This document shows positions 1 through 6,589 of a stretch of 17,801 nt of DNA, in pieces. The position numbers and the translations under genes were made by a program. The stretch comes from Methanobacteriaceae archaeon (GTDB lineage: Archaea; Methanobacteriota; Methanobacteria; Methanobacteriales; Methanobacteriaceae): assembly GCA_030693105.1 (NCBI GenBank), contig JAUYBK010000165.1, positions 1-17,801 of the forward strand. Reading direction: 5' to 3'. The notes below the pieces were generated by a model that was given only the letters and a program-made list of their open reading frames with translations, had not been told where the DNA came from and searched no databases. Each line of letters begins with the position of its first letter. The first letter of the stretch is position 1.

Positions 1-477
1 GATAAGTTCCAGGAAGCTTTAGACCACCTCTGCATCGAACTGGCCAAGATGATGGCCCGGGATGGGGAAGGCGCCACCAAATACCTGGAAGTCACGGTCC
101 AAGGAGCAAAATCCTTAGATGATGCCCGGAAAGCAGCCAAGGCCGTGGTTAGTTCTTCCCTGGTAAAAACCGCCCTATTCGGTGCGGATCCTAACTGGGG
201 ACGTATCGTAGCAGCGGTGGGATACTCCGGTGCAGAACTAGACCCGGATATCATCAGTGTCTTGGTAGAATCATCAGTTAATAAAGTAGAAATTGTTAAG
301 AAGGGAGACATTAAGGCCTTTGAAGGGACAGAGGAGCTGGAACTGGCGGAGAGTATTATGGAAAAGGACGAAATATTTATCACCGTGGACCTAGGCTTAG
401 GGGACTACCAGGCCACGGCCTATGGATGTGACCTGACCTACGACTACGTGCGCATCAATGCGGAGTACAGCACATAA
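1..477 (+). CDS. argJ: ArgJ, glutamate N-acetyltransferase / ornithine acetyltransferase, C-terminal part
   Basis: The gene is cut by the window start; 158 residues of the C-terminal part are visible, reading in frame from base 1 to a TAA stop. ArgJ moves the acetyl group from N-acetylornithine to glutamate in the cyclic arginine pathway; some members also use acetyl-CoA. The most diagnostic stretch is ALFGADPNWGRI near residue 57 of the fragment, followed by VGYSG, and the C-terminus YVRINAEYST is typical of the family. The autocleavage Thr that separates the alpha and beta chains would lie upstream of the window, so this is all beta-chain sequence. Whether it is mono- or bifunctional cannot be judged from this part. 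argB and argC lie further down on the same strand but are separated from it by unrelated genes. Confidence 0.95.
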   Translation, partial: DKFQEALDHLCIELAKMMARDGEGATKYLEVTVQGAKSLDDARKAAKAVVSSSLVKTALFGADPNWGRIVAAVGYSGAELDPDIISVLVESSVNKVEIVKKGDIKAFEGTEELELAESIMEKDEIFITVDLGLGDYQATAYGCDLTYDYVRINAEYST

Positions 478-480
478 TGA

Positions 481-527
481 CTTTTATAGTTTAAAAATTG
501 TAATCCAACAATTAAAGGTATGATATC
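481..527 (+). promoter_or_regulatory. Possible promoter and leader of the rfbD-like gene
   Basis: The 50-base gap after argJ has a TATA-like stretch TTTTATAGTTTA beginning at 482. It also has a short inverted repeat AATTGT/ACAATT (496-501 and 508-513) and an AGGT at 516-519, eight bases before the ATG at 528. A separate promoter is possible, but the gene may equally be read through from argJ. Confidence 0.3.
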
Positions 528-1364
528 ATGAAAGTACTGATTATTGGCTCGGAGGGAATGTTGGGACATGACCTGGTGGATGTTTTAGGTAAAGAGAACC
601 AGATCAGCACCACCACCATCGACACCCTGGACATCACCGACCTGGAAAAGACCATAAAAACAGTTAAAGGTTTCAACCCTGACGTGGTGGTACATGCTGC
701 CGCTTTCACTGACGTGGACGGAAGTGAGGATAATGCTGATTTGGCCTACCAGGTTAATGTAATTGGCACCCGGAACGTGGCCGTGGCCTGTCAAAGGTCA
801 TACAGTGCCCTGGTCTACATCGGCACGGACTACGTCTTCGACGGAACCAATGGACGCTCCTACTACGAATATGATCAAACCAATCCGCTGGGGGTCTACG
901 GTAAAACTAAATATCTGGGAGAAGTTGCTGTCCGCGATCTGTTAGACCACTTCTACATCGTCCGCACCTCCTGGTTGCACGGCTACCACGGTCCTAACTT
1001 CGTTACCACCATGCTCCGCTTGGCCCAGACCATGGACGAGATTAACGTTGTGGCGGACCAGATCGGATCCCCCACCTACACCGTGGATTTAGCCCAGTGC
1101 ATTGCCCGGTTAATCAAAAAACCCGCCTACGGCATTTACCACGTGACCAACAGTGACCACTGCTCCTGGTACGAGTACGCTCAGCTCATCTTTGAAATCG
1201 CTGGTGTTGAAGTAAAATTAAACCCGCTGACCACAGAAGAATTCGGCAGCCCGGCACCGAGGCCCCACTACTCTGTCCTGGAGAACTACCACTGGAAGAT
1301 GGAAGGATTTCCTAAAAACAGGAGTTATAAAGAGGCAGTAAAGGAGTATATGGGGTTGTTATAA
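528..1364 (+). CDS. rfbD: RfbD-like dTDP-4-dehydrorhamnose reductase (SDR family)
   Basis: This 278-residue protein is a cytosolic extended short-chain dehydrogenase. The N-terminal Rossmann strand has the glycine-rich motif GSEGMLG (residues 7-13). VHAAAFTDVD follows at 55-64 and YIGTDYVFDG at 97-106. The catalytic YxxxK pair is Y124/K128 in VYGKTK. RTSWL and the C-terminal Ala-Pro-Arg-Pro segment also fit RfbD (RmlD), which reduces dTDP-4-keto-rhamnose to dTDP-rhamnose with NAD(P)H. No rfbA, rfbB or rfbC is in the window, so the substrate is not fixed by context and another nucleotide-sugar reductase activity is possible. It is convergent with the small minus-strand gene that follows. Confidence 0.88.
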   Translation: MKVLIIGSEGMLGHDLVDVLGKENQISTTTIDTLDITDLEKTIKTVKGFNPDVVVHAAAFTDVDGSEDNADLAYQVNVIGTRNVAVACQRSYSALVYIGTDYVFDGTNGRSYYEYDQTNPLGVYGKTKYLGEVAVRDLLDHFYIVRTSWLHGYHGPNFVTTMLRLAQTMDEINVVADQIGSPTYTVDLAQCIARLIKKPAYGIYHVTNSDHCSWYEYAQLIFEIAGVEVKLNPLTTEEFGSPAPRPHYSVLENYHWKMEGFPKNRSYKEAVKEYMGLL

Positions 1365-1380
1365 ACTCACCATTGTTATA

Positions 1381-1397
1381 AAAAAGAAGTTCTTTTT
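1381..1397. terminator. Bidirectional terminator between convergent genes
   Basis: The sequence AAAAAGAA-G-TTCTTTTT is a perfect dyad. As RNA it can form a six-pair stem with loop AAGTT and ends in a T run on both strands. It lies between the 3' ends of the RfbD-like gene and the minus-strand small protein, where a shared terminator would be expected. Confidence 0.5.
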
Positions 1398-1399
1398 CA

Positions 1400-1621
1400 C
1401 TAAAACACGATCCTCACATAATTCTGGTCCTGGTCCCCTGAATTAAATTCAACACTCTTAAAAACACGGGCCAATTCATCGTACATCTTCCACAAAGTAT
1501 CGTCATCAGCGTAGGCACAGAAGGTATTTTCATCCTCCCATACCACTTCTATAACCTGGGGATAGTGTTCCTTTAAGCTTTTTAATATCTCATCTGCTGA
1601 TTCTTTCTTAGTCTGATCCAT
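1400..1621 (-). CDS. Small acidic protein of unknown function
   Basis: I do not recognise this 73-residue protein. It begins with a charged helix-like segment (residues 1-20), followed by strand-like pieces VIEVVWE and FCAYAD, a second helix-like stretch (TLWKMYDELARVF), and a last strand YVRIVF. An alpha/beta mini-domain is plausible. It has one Cys (C35), no signal peptide and no membrane segment. The start is supported by a GGAG at the expected distance upstream on the minus strand. It is convergent with the RfbD-like gene and divergent from argB. Its codon use looks like that of its neighbours, so I think it is a real gene. Confidence 0.7.
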   Translation of the reverse strand: MDQTKKESADEILKSLKEHYPQVIEVVWEDENTFCAYADDDTLWKMYDELARVFKSVEFNSGDQDQNYVRIVF

Positions 1622-1767
1622 TTAAATTCTCCGTAAGTTGAGGGGTTAATGCAATATTTTTATTATAACCATTAATATAGATATTAAAAGAGAAAATTGG
1701 AAAATTAAGTTATTTAAGGAGAACTAAAATTCATAATTGGAGTATAAATCCTAACGGGGTGTCTACT
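1622..1767. promoter_or_regulatory. Divergent promoter region for the small protein and argB
   Basis: This AT-rich gap separates divergent genes. For the minus strand, a TATA-like ATAATAAAAATA lies about 30-40 bases before the small protein's ATG. For argB, TATA-like stretches occur around 1660-1690 and at 1742-1749 (GTATAAAT). The one at 1742 is too close to the ATG at 1768 to give a normal leader. I cannot tell which is used. Confidence 0.35.
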
Positions 1768-2649
1768 ATGGAAACTGTTAACATTCTTATCGAGGCTCTG
1801 CCTTACATTAAGAAATTCCACCAGAAGAAGATCATGATTAAGTATGGGGGCCATGCCATGATCGACCACGCTGCTAAAAGCAGCACAGCTCGGGACACGG
1901 TCCTTTTAAAATACGTGGGCATGCAGCCGGTGGTAGTACATGGTGGCGGTCCAGAAATATCCCGTTCCATGAACAAACTGGGTAAAGAGCCTAAATTCAT
2001 TGGAGGCCTTCGGATAACTGACCAGGAAACCATGGATATTGTGAAAATGGTTCTGGTGGGCAAGATCAACACTGAGATCGTGGCCAACATTGGACTTCAT
2101 GGTGGTAAGGGTGTGGGACTTTCTGGAAAGGATAATCTCCTTTTGAAGGCCCGTAAACGTTCACCCCAAGTAGTGGTGGACCAGGAGACTGGTGAAAAGT
2201 CCACGGTAGATTTGGGACTGGTGGGAGAAATTGAAGCCATCAACCCTGAACTCTTAGATGTCTTAACCCAGAACGACTATATACCAGTAATTTCCCCTAT
2301 TGGTGTGGATGAACAGGGCCAAACTCTTAATCTTAATGCTGACACGGTCGCCGGTGAAGTGGCAGCGGAAGTAGGCGCGGAAAAGTTAATAATTCTCACT
2401 GACGTGCCGGGCATTCTCACCGACCCTTCTGACCCCGAGAGTCTCATCAAGAAGGCCAACATTGAAGAAATCATGGAACTCATAGACCAGGGTATTATAA
2501 AAGACGGCATGTTCCCTAAGGTAGGGACCTGCATCAGCGCCCTAGAGAAAGGTGTTAAATATGCCCACATCATTGACGGTCGGGTAAAGCATTCCATCCT
2601 ACTAGAAATCTTTACTAAGAAGGGTATTGGGACTATGATAACCTTGTGA
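1768..2649 (+). CDS. argB: ArgB, acetylglutamate kinase
   Basis: ArgB phosphorylates N-acetylglutamate with ATP, the second step of arginine synthesis. The 293-residue protein shows the amino-acid-kinase fold signatures: IKYGGHAM near residues 24-31 (phosphate-binding Lys and Gly pair), VVVHGGGPEIS at 55-65, and GLSGKDNLL near 117. ILTDVPGIL and KDGMFPKV follow further on. I chose the ATG at 1768 rather than the in-frame GTG at 1759, because GGGGTG at 1756-1761 is a good ribosome binding site at normal spacing for the ATG and overlaps the GTG itself. The gene is followed by T-rich terminator sequence and then the arsenic cluster. Confidence 0.95.
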   Translation: METVNILIEALPYIKKFHQKKIMIKYGGHAMIDHAAKSSTARDTVLLKYVGMQPVVVHGGGPEISRSMNKLGKEPKFIGGLRITDQETMDIVKMVLVGKINTEIVANIGLHGGKGVGLSGKDNLLLKARKRSPQVVVDQETGEKSTVDLGLVGEIEAINPELLDVLTQNDYIPVISPIGVDEQGQTLNLNADTVAGEVAAEVGAEKLIILTDVPGILTDPSDPESLIKKANIEEIMELIDQGIIKDGMFPKVGTCISALEKGVKYAHIIDGRVKHSILLEIFTKKGIGTMITL

Positions 2650-2654
2650 TGGGG

Positions 2655-2684
2655 TTTTTTTAAATAAATATTTTTACTTTTTTT
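2655..2684 (+). terminator. T-rich terminator after argB
   Basis: Three T runs (2655-2661, 2671-2675 and 2678-2684) begin six bases after the argB stop. Oligo-T tracts without a strong stem are the usual archaeal terminator, and a new promoter follows shortly after. Confidence 0.65.
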
Positions 2685-2723
2685 AAATGAAGATTTAACT
2701 TTGCATTCCATTTTACAAAAACA

Positions 2724-2731
2724 TTTATATA
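2724..2731 (+). promoter_or_regulatory. TATA box of the arsenic cluster (arsM promoter)
   Basis: TTTATATA lies downstream of A-rich sequence that could serve as a BRE. It is about 50 bases before the arsM ATG, which predicts transcription starting near 2755 and a short leader. It is the first clear TATA box after the argB terminator, so it probably drives arsM and the genes behind it. Confidence 0.55.
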
Positions 2732-2747
2732 TCATAACCACCAACTC

Positions 2748-2763
2748 ATCCATAGATTTGGAT
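2748..2763. promoter_or_regulatory. Candidate ArsR operator at the arsM promoter
   Basis: ATCCA-TAGATT-TGGAT is an inverted repeat with five-base arms, with partial symmetry continuing outward on both sides (8 of 12 positions). It covers the predicted transcription start downstream of the TATA box, where a repressor would block initiation. Assigning it to ArsR is inference from the neighbouring gene. Confidence 0.3.
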
Positions 2764-2780
2764 ATATGGGTGTAATTAAC

Positions 2781-3566
2781 ATGGATGAAAAAAACATCAA
2801 AGAATATGTAAAAGAACGATATGGACAAATAGCCAATAACCAGGGTACATGCTCCTGTTGTGGTGGAGACGAAACCACTGACCAGGCATTACAGGTCGGC
2901 TACACAGCCGAAGAATTGGCACAACTCCCAGAAGACGCAGTTTTAGGTTTAGGATGTGGAAATCCCACTGCTTTAGCTGGTTTAAAAGAAGGAGAAGTAG
3001 TTTTAGATCTGGGCTCCGGTGCAGGTATTGATGTCTTTTTAGCTTCCGCCAAGGTGGGAAAAACAGGTAAAGCAATTGGCCTGGACATGACCGAAGAAAT
3101 GGTAAAAAAAGCCAATAAAAACGCAGAAGAAAGAGGTTACCCCAACGTGGAATTCCACCTGGGAGAAATCGAAAACATGCCTCTCGCTGATGAGAGCGTG
3201 GATGTAATCATCAGTAACTGTGTGATAAACCTCACCACGGACAAATTAATATCATTCGAAGAGGCCCATCGAGTACTCAAACCCGGCGGCAGGATCATGA
3301 TCTCTGATCTGGTTACTGAAGGAGAACTGGACCCTGAAATCAAAAAAAGCTTCACAGCCTGGTCAGAATGTGTAGCCGGAGCACTGGAAAAGGAAGAGTA
3401 TCTGGATATCATGGTGGCCGCTGGTTTTAACCGATTGAAAATAGTTTCAGAGACAGAATACCAGGAACCCAACTTAAACGCAAAATTGAAAGGAAAAATA
3501 AAAAGCATTCAAGTAAAAGCAATAAAAGGAGACTGTTCAGGCCCAGAAACCGGTTGCTGCAGTTAG
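2781..3566 (+). CDS. arsM: ArsM, arsenite S-adenosylmethionine methyltransferase
   Basis: ArsM methylates As(III) with SAM to mono-, di- and trimethylated species. The 261-residue protein has the SAM-binding motif VVLDLGSGAGIDVF (residues 73-86) and post-motifs VLKPGGRIMISD. Three Cys match the arsenic-binding set of the family: C59 in LGLGCGNP, C147 in SNCVINL and C197 in WSECVAG. The last two are 50 residues apart, as I recall for the well-studied algal enzyme. Extra Cys occur near the N-terminus (C24, C26, C27 in TCSCCGG) and at the C-terminus (C252, C259, C260). I chose the ATG at 2781 because GGGTG at 2768-2772 is well spaced; the ATG at 2766 overlaps that site. arsR follows after nine bases. 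Confidence 0.93.
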   Translation: MDEKNIKEYVKERYGQIANNQGTCSCCGGDETTDQALQVGYTAEELAQLPEDAVLGLGCGNPTALAGLKEGEVVLDLGSGAGIDVFLASAKVGKTGKAIGLDMTEEMVKKANKNAEERGYPNVEFHLGEIENMPLADESVDVIISNCVINLTTDKLISFEEAHRVLKPGGRIMISDLVTEGELDPEIKKSFTAWSECVAGALEKEEYLDIMVAAGFNRLKIVSETEYQEPNLNAKLKGKIKSIQVKAIKGDCSGPETGCCS

Positions 3567-3575
3567 GATATCAGC

Positions 3576-3938
3576 ATGAATTGTAACGATGATAAGTGCC
3601 GACCCGACCCGGCGCAGGTAGAAAACATTAACCACTTGCTGAAGGGACTGCCATCGGAAGAAAACCTTTATCATTACTCGGAATTGATAAAGGCTTTGTC
3701 TGACGTAACCAGACTCAAGATCGTCCACCTCCTCCGGGAAGGAGAGTTGTGCGTCTGTGAAATAATGTACGTCCTGGAAAAACCGCAGTCAACGGTGTCC
3801 CACCACTTAAATGTACTAAAAAGTGCCGGCTTAATTAAGTGGCGCAAAGAAGGTATTTGGAATCATTACCAGCTTATGGACCCGGAGCTGGTTGAAAATC
3901 TGGAAAAACTGACAGAATTCTTCCAATCTAGAAAATAA
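3576..3938 (+). CDS. arsR: ArsR/SmtB-family arsenite-responsive repressor
   Basis: This 120-residue winged-helix protein has ALSDVTRLKIVHLL at 40-53, the recognition helix QSTVSHHLNVLKSAGL at 71-86 and a wing around WRKEGIWNHY at 89-98. The metal-site motif ELCVCEI, with C59 and C61 in the first helix of the HTH, is the classic As(III)-binding signature of ArsR. C3 and C8 at the N-terminus are further possible ligands. In the family, binding of arsenite releases the repressor from operators at the ars promoters. It directly follows arsM and is probably cotranscribed, which would make the cluster autoregulated. The ribosome binding site before the ATG is weak, consistent with translation coupled to arsM. 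Confidence 0.93.
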   Translation: MNCNDDKCRPDPAQVENINHLLKGLPSEENLYHYSELIKALSDVTRLKIVHLLREGELCVCEIMYVLEKPQSTVSHHLNVLKSAGLIKWRKEGIWNHYQLMDPELVENLEKLTEFFQSRK

Positions 3939-4005
3939 CTTCATTCAAGACTTTAAAATAGAAAATAAATTCTTCAAGTAATAACAGGTCATAAGAGGCA
4001 GGAAT

Positions 4006-4899
4006 ATGGAAAATGAGAAATGTGGTTGTGAATGTTATGAAACTGTTGATGAACCTATGAAAGAGGAGTCAAAGCAGGATCCTGGCTGTTGTGGTGATGA
4101 TCGTGATAAGTCAGAAGTAGAGGTGGCGTGTGGTTGTGGAGGCGATTTTACTGATGAATCACTTATAGCAAATCCAATTAAACCTGAATTTTTAGCGGAC
4201 GCTAAATTCTTTGAAGAATTTGAAAAATTAGCTCATTTAATGGGCATTGTAAATATAGGATATACAAAAGTATCCCCGGAGCTGGCCAATCCAGAGAAAC
4301 CTCTGATGTATCCTCAGGCTATGGTGCTAACTTTAAAGATGGGTGAAGATATTATAGAGACTGTTCCCGGTCCAGAAGCACAAAAATTGAATGATGCAAC
4401 CTACGCCAAGCTGGGTACTATAACCTATGCACTCTCTGATTTTATCAGAGCTAATGGATTTGCAACCCAAGTTGCCCATCCTTATGGAGGTTTGGTAAAC
4501 TTCTCCCCACTTGGTCAAAATGCAGGTTTAGGTTGGATAGGTCAAAGTGGTCTTCTAATATCTCCGGAACTGGGGCCCCGACAAAAAATTTCTGCCATAT
4601 TGGTTAGTATTGAAAATTTACCAGTAAAAGAGCATAGTGAATATTCCTGGATAACAGATTACTGCGATAAATGTGGGAAATGCGTCAAAGCTTGCCCTGA
4701 AAAGGCACTGATTGAACAGGAAGATGTATGTGGAGAGAACAAAATCAAATTTGTAAAAACACGGTGTATTGGCTGTAGTCAAGGCTGTACGTATTGTATA
4801 GAAGACTGTCCATTTGATAGTAAAGGATACGACCATGTTAAAAATAAATTCGATAAAATGACTGCAAAATTAATGGAGAAGCGGAAGGGACATCCATAA
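4006..4899 (+). CDS. Reductive-dehalogenase/QueG-like [4Fe-4S] protein with Cys-rich N-terminal tail
   Basis: The 297-residue protein has three parts. Residues 1-48 are a charged tail rich in Cys: C6, C8, C10, C28, C29, C42, C44. Residues about 60-210 resemble the catalytic core of reductive dehalogenases and epoxyqueuosine reductase, with VNFSPLGQNAGLGWIGQSG (164-182) and LLISPELGPRQKIS (183-196) as the best matches. Residues 220-268 hold two ferredoxin-type clusters: C220-x2-C-x2-C-x3-CP, and C254-x2-C-x3-C-x2-C-x3-CP with one Cys to spare. There is no Tat signal, so it is probably cytosolic. Family members use cobalamin plus two [4Fe-4S] clusters; whether this one binds a corrinoid cannot be told. 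QueG is unlikely because archaea do not make queuosine. Its codons look more AT-rich than those of argB and valS. The arsenic link rests on context only. Confidence 0.75.
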   Translation: MENEKCGCECYETVDEPMKEESKQDPGCCGDDRDKSEVEVACGCGGDFTDESLIANPIKPEFLADAKFFEEFEKLAHLMGIVNIGYTKVSPELANPEKPLMYPQAMVLTLKMGEDIIETVPGPEAQKLNDATYAKLGTITYALSDFIRANGFATQVAHPYGGLVNFSPLGQNAGLGWIGQSGLLISPELGPRQKISAILVSIENLPVKEHSEYSWITDYCDKCGKCVKACPEKALIEQEDVCGENKIKFVKTRCIGCSQGCTYCIEDCPFDSKGYDHVKNKFDKMTAKLMEKRKGHP

Positions 4900-4948
4900 C
4901 TTCTTCTCTACTTAAATAATTCTATATGGGTATGTGGAGAGTAATTAG

Positions 4949-5323
4949 ATGACTAAAAACAAAATAGCACTGGCTGCTTGCAGTGGAATGAGTCCCAATG
5001 GATTGATCACTCGGGTTGTTGCTGATGACACAGTTAAAGAGTCAGATAACATTATTTCCATCTGCATGGGGGCTACTTCTGCTGATAAAGAAGGTTTCCG
5101 AGGACTTATAAAAAAATATCCGATCATAGCCATTAATGGCTGTGATGGAGAGTGCGTTAACAAGATCTTGGCACCAAGAGGTGTTAAACCAAAAACTACC
5201 ATTAATGTTCTGGAAGTTTTAAAAGAGGAAAATTTACAGGCTAGTGATGTTTCCCGTCTTGATGAAGAGGGAGAAAAGTGTGTGTGGGCTGTTAAAAAAA
5301 AGTTAAAACTCGAAATAGAATAG
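4949..5323 (+). CDS. DGC-type putative metal-binding protein
   Basis: This 124-residue protein resembles the DGC-domain family (Pfam PF08859), whose members carry a conserved Asp-Gly-Cys-like motif and are thought to bind zinc. Visible features are ALAACSGMSPNG with C11, C39 in ISICMG, the motif INGCDGECVNKIL with C65 and C69, and C111 near the C-terminus. It has no membrane segment. The family has no established reaction that I know of. It lies between the Fe-S protein (49 bases) and arsC (13 bases), so it is probably cotranscribed. A thiol site for arsenite, or a partner role for the Fe-S protein, is possible but only inferred from the neighbours. Like the Fe-S gene, it reads more AT-rich than the housekeeping genes. 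Confidence 0.68.
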   Translation: MTKNKIALAACSGMSPNGLITRVVADDTVKESDNIISICMGATSADKEGFRGLIKKYPIIAINGCDGECVNKILAPRGVKPKTTINVLEVLKEENLQASDVSRLDEEGEKCVWAVKKKLKLEIE

Positions 5324-5336
5324 TGGTGATATAACC

Positions 5337-5771
5337 ATGACTGGCCAAACACCCCAGAAGGTACTCTTTATCTGCCGTAACAACTCTGCCCGCTCCCAGA
5401 TGGCGGAAGCTCTTCTGGAATACCTTTACAGTGATCACTACCAGGCCTATAGTGCCGGGTCCGATCCTAAACCCATTAACCCTATGACTATCAAACTCAT
5501 GGAGGAACTGGACATTGATATGTCTACTAGACGTTCCAAAAGCCTGAAAGAATTCGAGGGTATAGAATTTGACCTGGTGGTATCATTATGCGGGGAAGAA
5601 GATGAACTGTGCCCGGTATTCTTAACAGGAAAACGTTTTATGCTCCATGGATTCTCAGACCCCCGGTCCTATGCTGGAACTGCCGAAGAAAAATTGGAAA
5701 TATTCAGAAAAATACGAGATGAAATTAGAGAATGGATCCTAACTGAATTTGAAGGAACAGATCCTGATTAA
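5337..5771 (+). CDS. arsC: ArsC, thioredoxin-type (LMW phosphatase fold) arsenate reductase
   Basis: ArsC reduces arsenate to arsenite in the cytosol so that it can be exported or methylated. The 144-residue protein has the phosphatase P-loop CRNNSARS with nucleophile C13 and R19. The two resolving Cys are C85 and C92 in SLCGEEDELCPVF, and the general-acid Asp is D108 in FSDPRS. The spacings (13 to 85 to 92, acid at 108) equal those of the Staphylococcus aureus enzyme (10, 82, 89, 105) shifted by three. This separates it from ordinary LMW tyrosine phosphatases and points to a thioredoxin-coupled disulfide cascade. GGTGAT just upstream is the ribosome binding site. It lies 13 bases after the DGC gene. 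Confidence 0.95.
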   Translation: MTGQTPQKVLFICRNNSARSQMAEALLEYLYSDHYQAYSAGSDPKPINPMTIKLMEELDIDMSTRRSKSLKEFEGIEFDLVVSLCGEEDELCPVFLTGKRFMLHGFSDPRSYAGTAEEKLEIFRKIRDEIREWILTEFEGTDPD

Positions 5772-5816
5772 AATGAAAATATCATAATTTTATCAAATAA
5801 AGGGAGATGTATTAAA

Positions 5817-6476
5817 TTGATAATAACAATAGTAACAGATGGACCATATGGTGAACGGGCCTATGCAACCATAAAAGAAGAATTTAAAACTGAATTCATA
5901 GTTTTAGAACCACCGGAGGGAATGTTTGCTGAAGACGTGAAAATACCCTCCGAAGAACTGGAAAAAATAAAAAGTTCGGATCTGGTGATAACTTACACCC
6001 TGCACCCTGACCTTACGCTGGATCTGGTGGATGCCATTTATTCCCAGGTGGACTGGATCATTGTGGGTGCCTGGAAAGGAGAGGGTTTCAAAAACCAACT
6101 GTTAAGATATGGTAATGTAACCTGTCCCGAGAATATGTGCGACTTGACAGAAAATGGCACCCCTACCTTTGATGAGTTTGTATCCAAATTCGGCCGGCCT
6201 TTAGTTAAGATCAACTGTCAGGGAAATAAAGTGGTGGATATCGAAGTAGACCGATGTTCCCCGTGTGGATCTACTCAGTTCGTGGCTGATGCTTTAATTG
6301 GAGAAGAAACTGAAAACCTGCCTATCAAGGCTGGCCTCAAAATCCAGCACTACCCCTGCCGTGCTCCTAAGATGAGACTCTTTTCAGATGATGAATGCAA
6401 GAAGGAAATGGCCGCTAACTTCCACAAGGACGCATTTGAAGAAGCCTTAACCGAAGAAAAAAGTGCCAAAGAATAG
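5817..6476 (+). CDS. DUF166 family protein (historically annotated thymidylate synthase in methanogens)
   Basis: The 219-residue protein looks like the archaeal DUF166 family (Pfam PF02593). A homologue in a thermophilic relative was once reported as a thymidylate synthase; I recall this and cannot confirm it here. It starts IVTDGPYGERAY and has DLVITYTLHPDL and VDWIIVGAWKGEG. It then shows CPENMCDL (two Cys), DRCSPCGSTQFVAD (CxxC in a Ser/Thr-rich loop) and HYPCRAPKM near the end. The start is TTG, because GGGAG at 5802-5806 is placed for it and no in-frame ATG fits. It sits between arsC and acr3, which is unexpected for a nucleotide gene. It may be a bystander, or it may act in arsenic metabolism through its Cys pairs. 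No substrate can be read from the sequence. Confidence 0.7.
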   Translation: MIITIVTDGPYGERAYATIKEEFKTEFIVLEPPEGMFAEDVKIPSEELEKIKSSDLVITYTLHPDLTLDLVDAIYSQVDWIIVGAWKGEGFKNQLLRYGNVTCPENMCDLTENGTPTFDEFVSKFGRPLVKINCQGNKVVDIEVDRCSPCGSTQFVADALIGEETENLPIKAGLKIQHYPCRAPKMRLFSDDECKKEMAANFHKDAFEEALTEEKSAKE

Positions 6477-6521
6477 AATCTTCCATTATGGAGCACACTA
6501 TTCTATTGATCTGCCCGGTCT

Positions 6522-6538
6522 CTTATAATATTTATAAG
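6522..6538. promoter_or_regulatory. Perfect palindrome over the acr3 TATA box, candidate ArsR operator
   Basis: CTTATAA-TAT-TTATAAG is a perfect inverted repeat that includes the only good TATA box before acr3. It lies about 50 bases upstream of the ATG. A second dyad, ATAATA-N7-TATTAT, follows at 6551-6569. This suggests that acr3 has its own promoter, controlled by a dimeric repressor, for which ArsR is the obvious candidate. Confidence 0.45.
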
Positions 6539-6589
6539 CCGTCAGATCCTATAATAACCCTAATATTATCCCTATAAAGAGTGAGCAAG

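Noticed and set aside
2277..2828. 183-residue open frame on the minus strand
   Set aside because: It is antisense to argB and the start of arsM, both well supported, and its sequence looks like a frame shadow.
4006..4899. Epoxyqueuosine reductase (QueG) as the identity of the Fe-S protein
   Set aside because: Archaea make archaeosine, not queuosine, and the Cys-rich tail and arsenic neighbours do not fit. Only the fold-level similarity is kept.
5337..5771. Low-molecular-weight protein tyrosine phosphatase
   Set aside because: The resolving Cys pair at the exact ArsC spacing and the arsenic context favour arsenate reductase.
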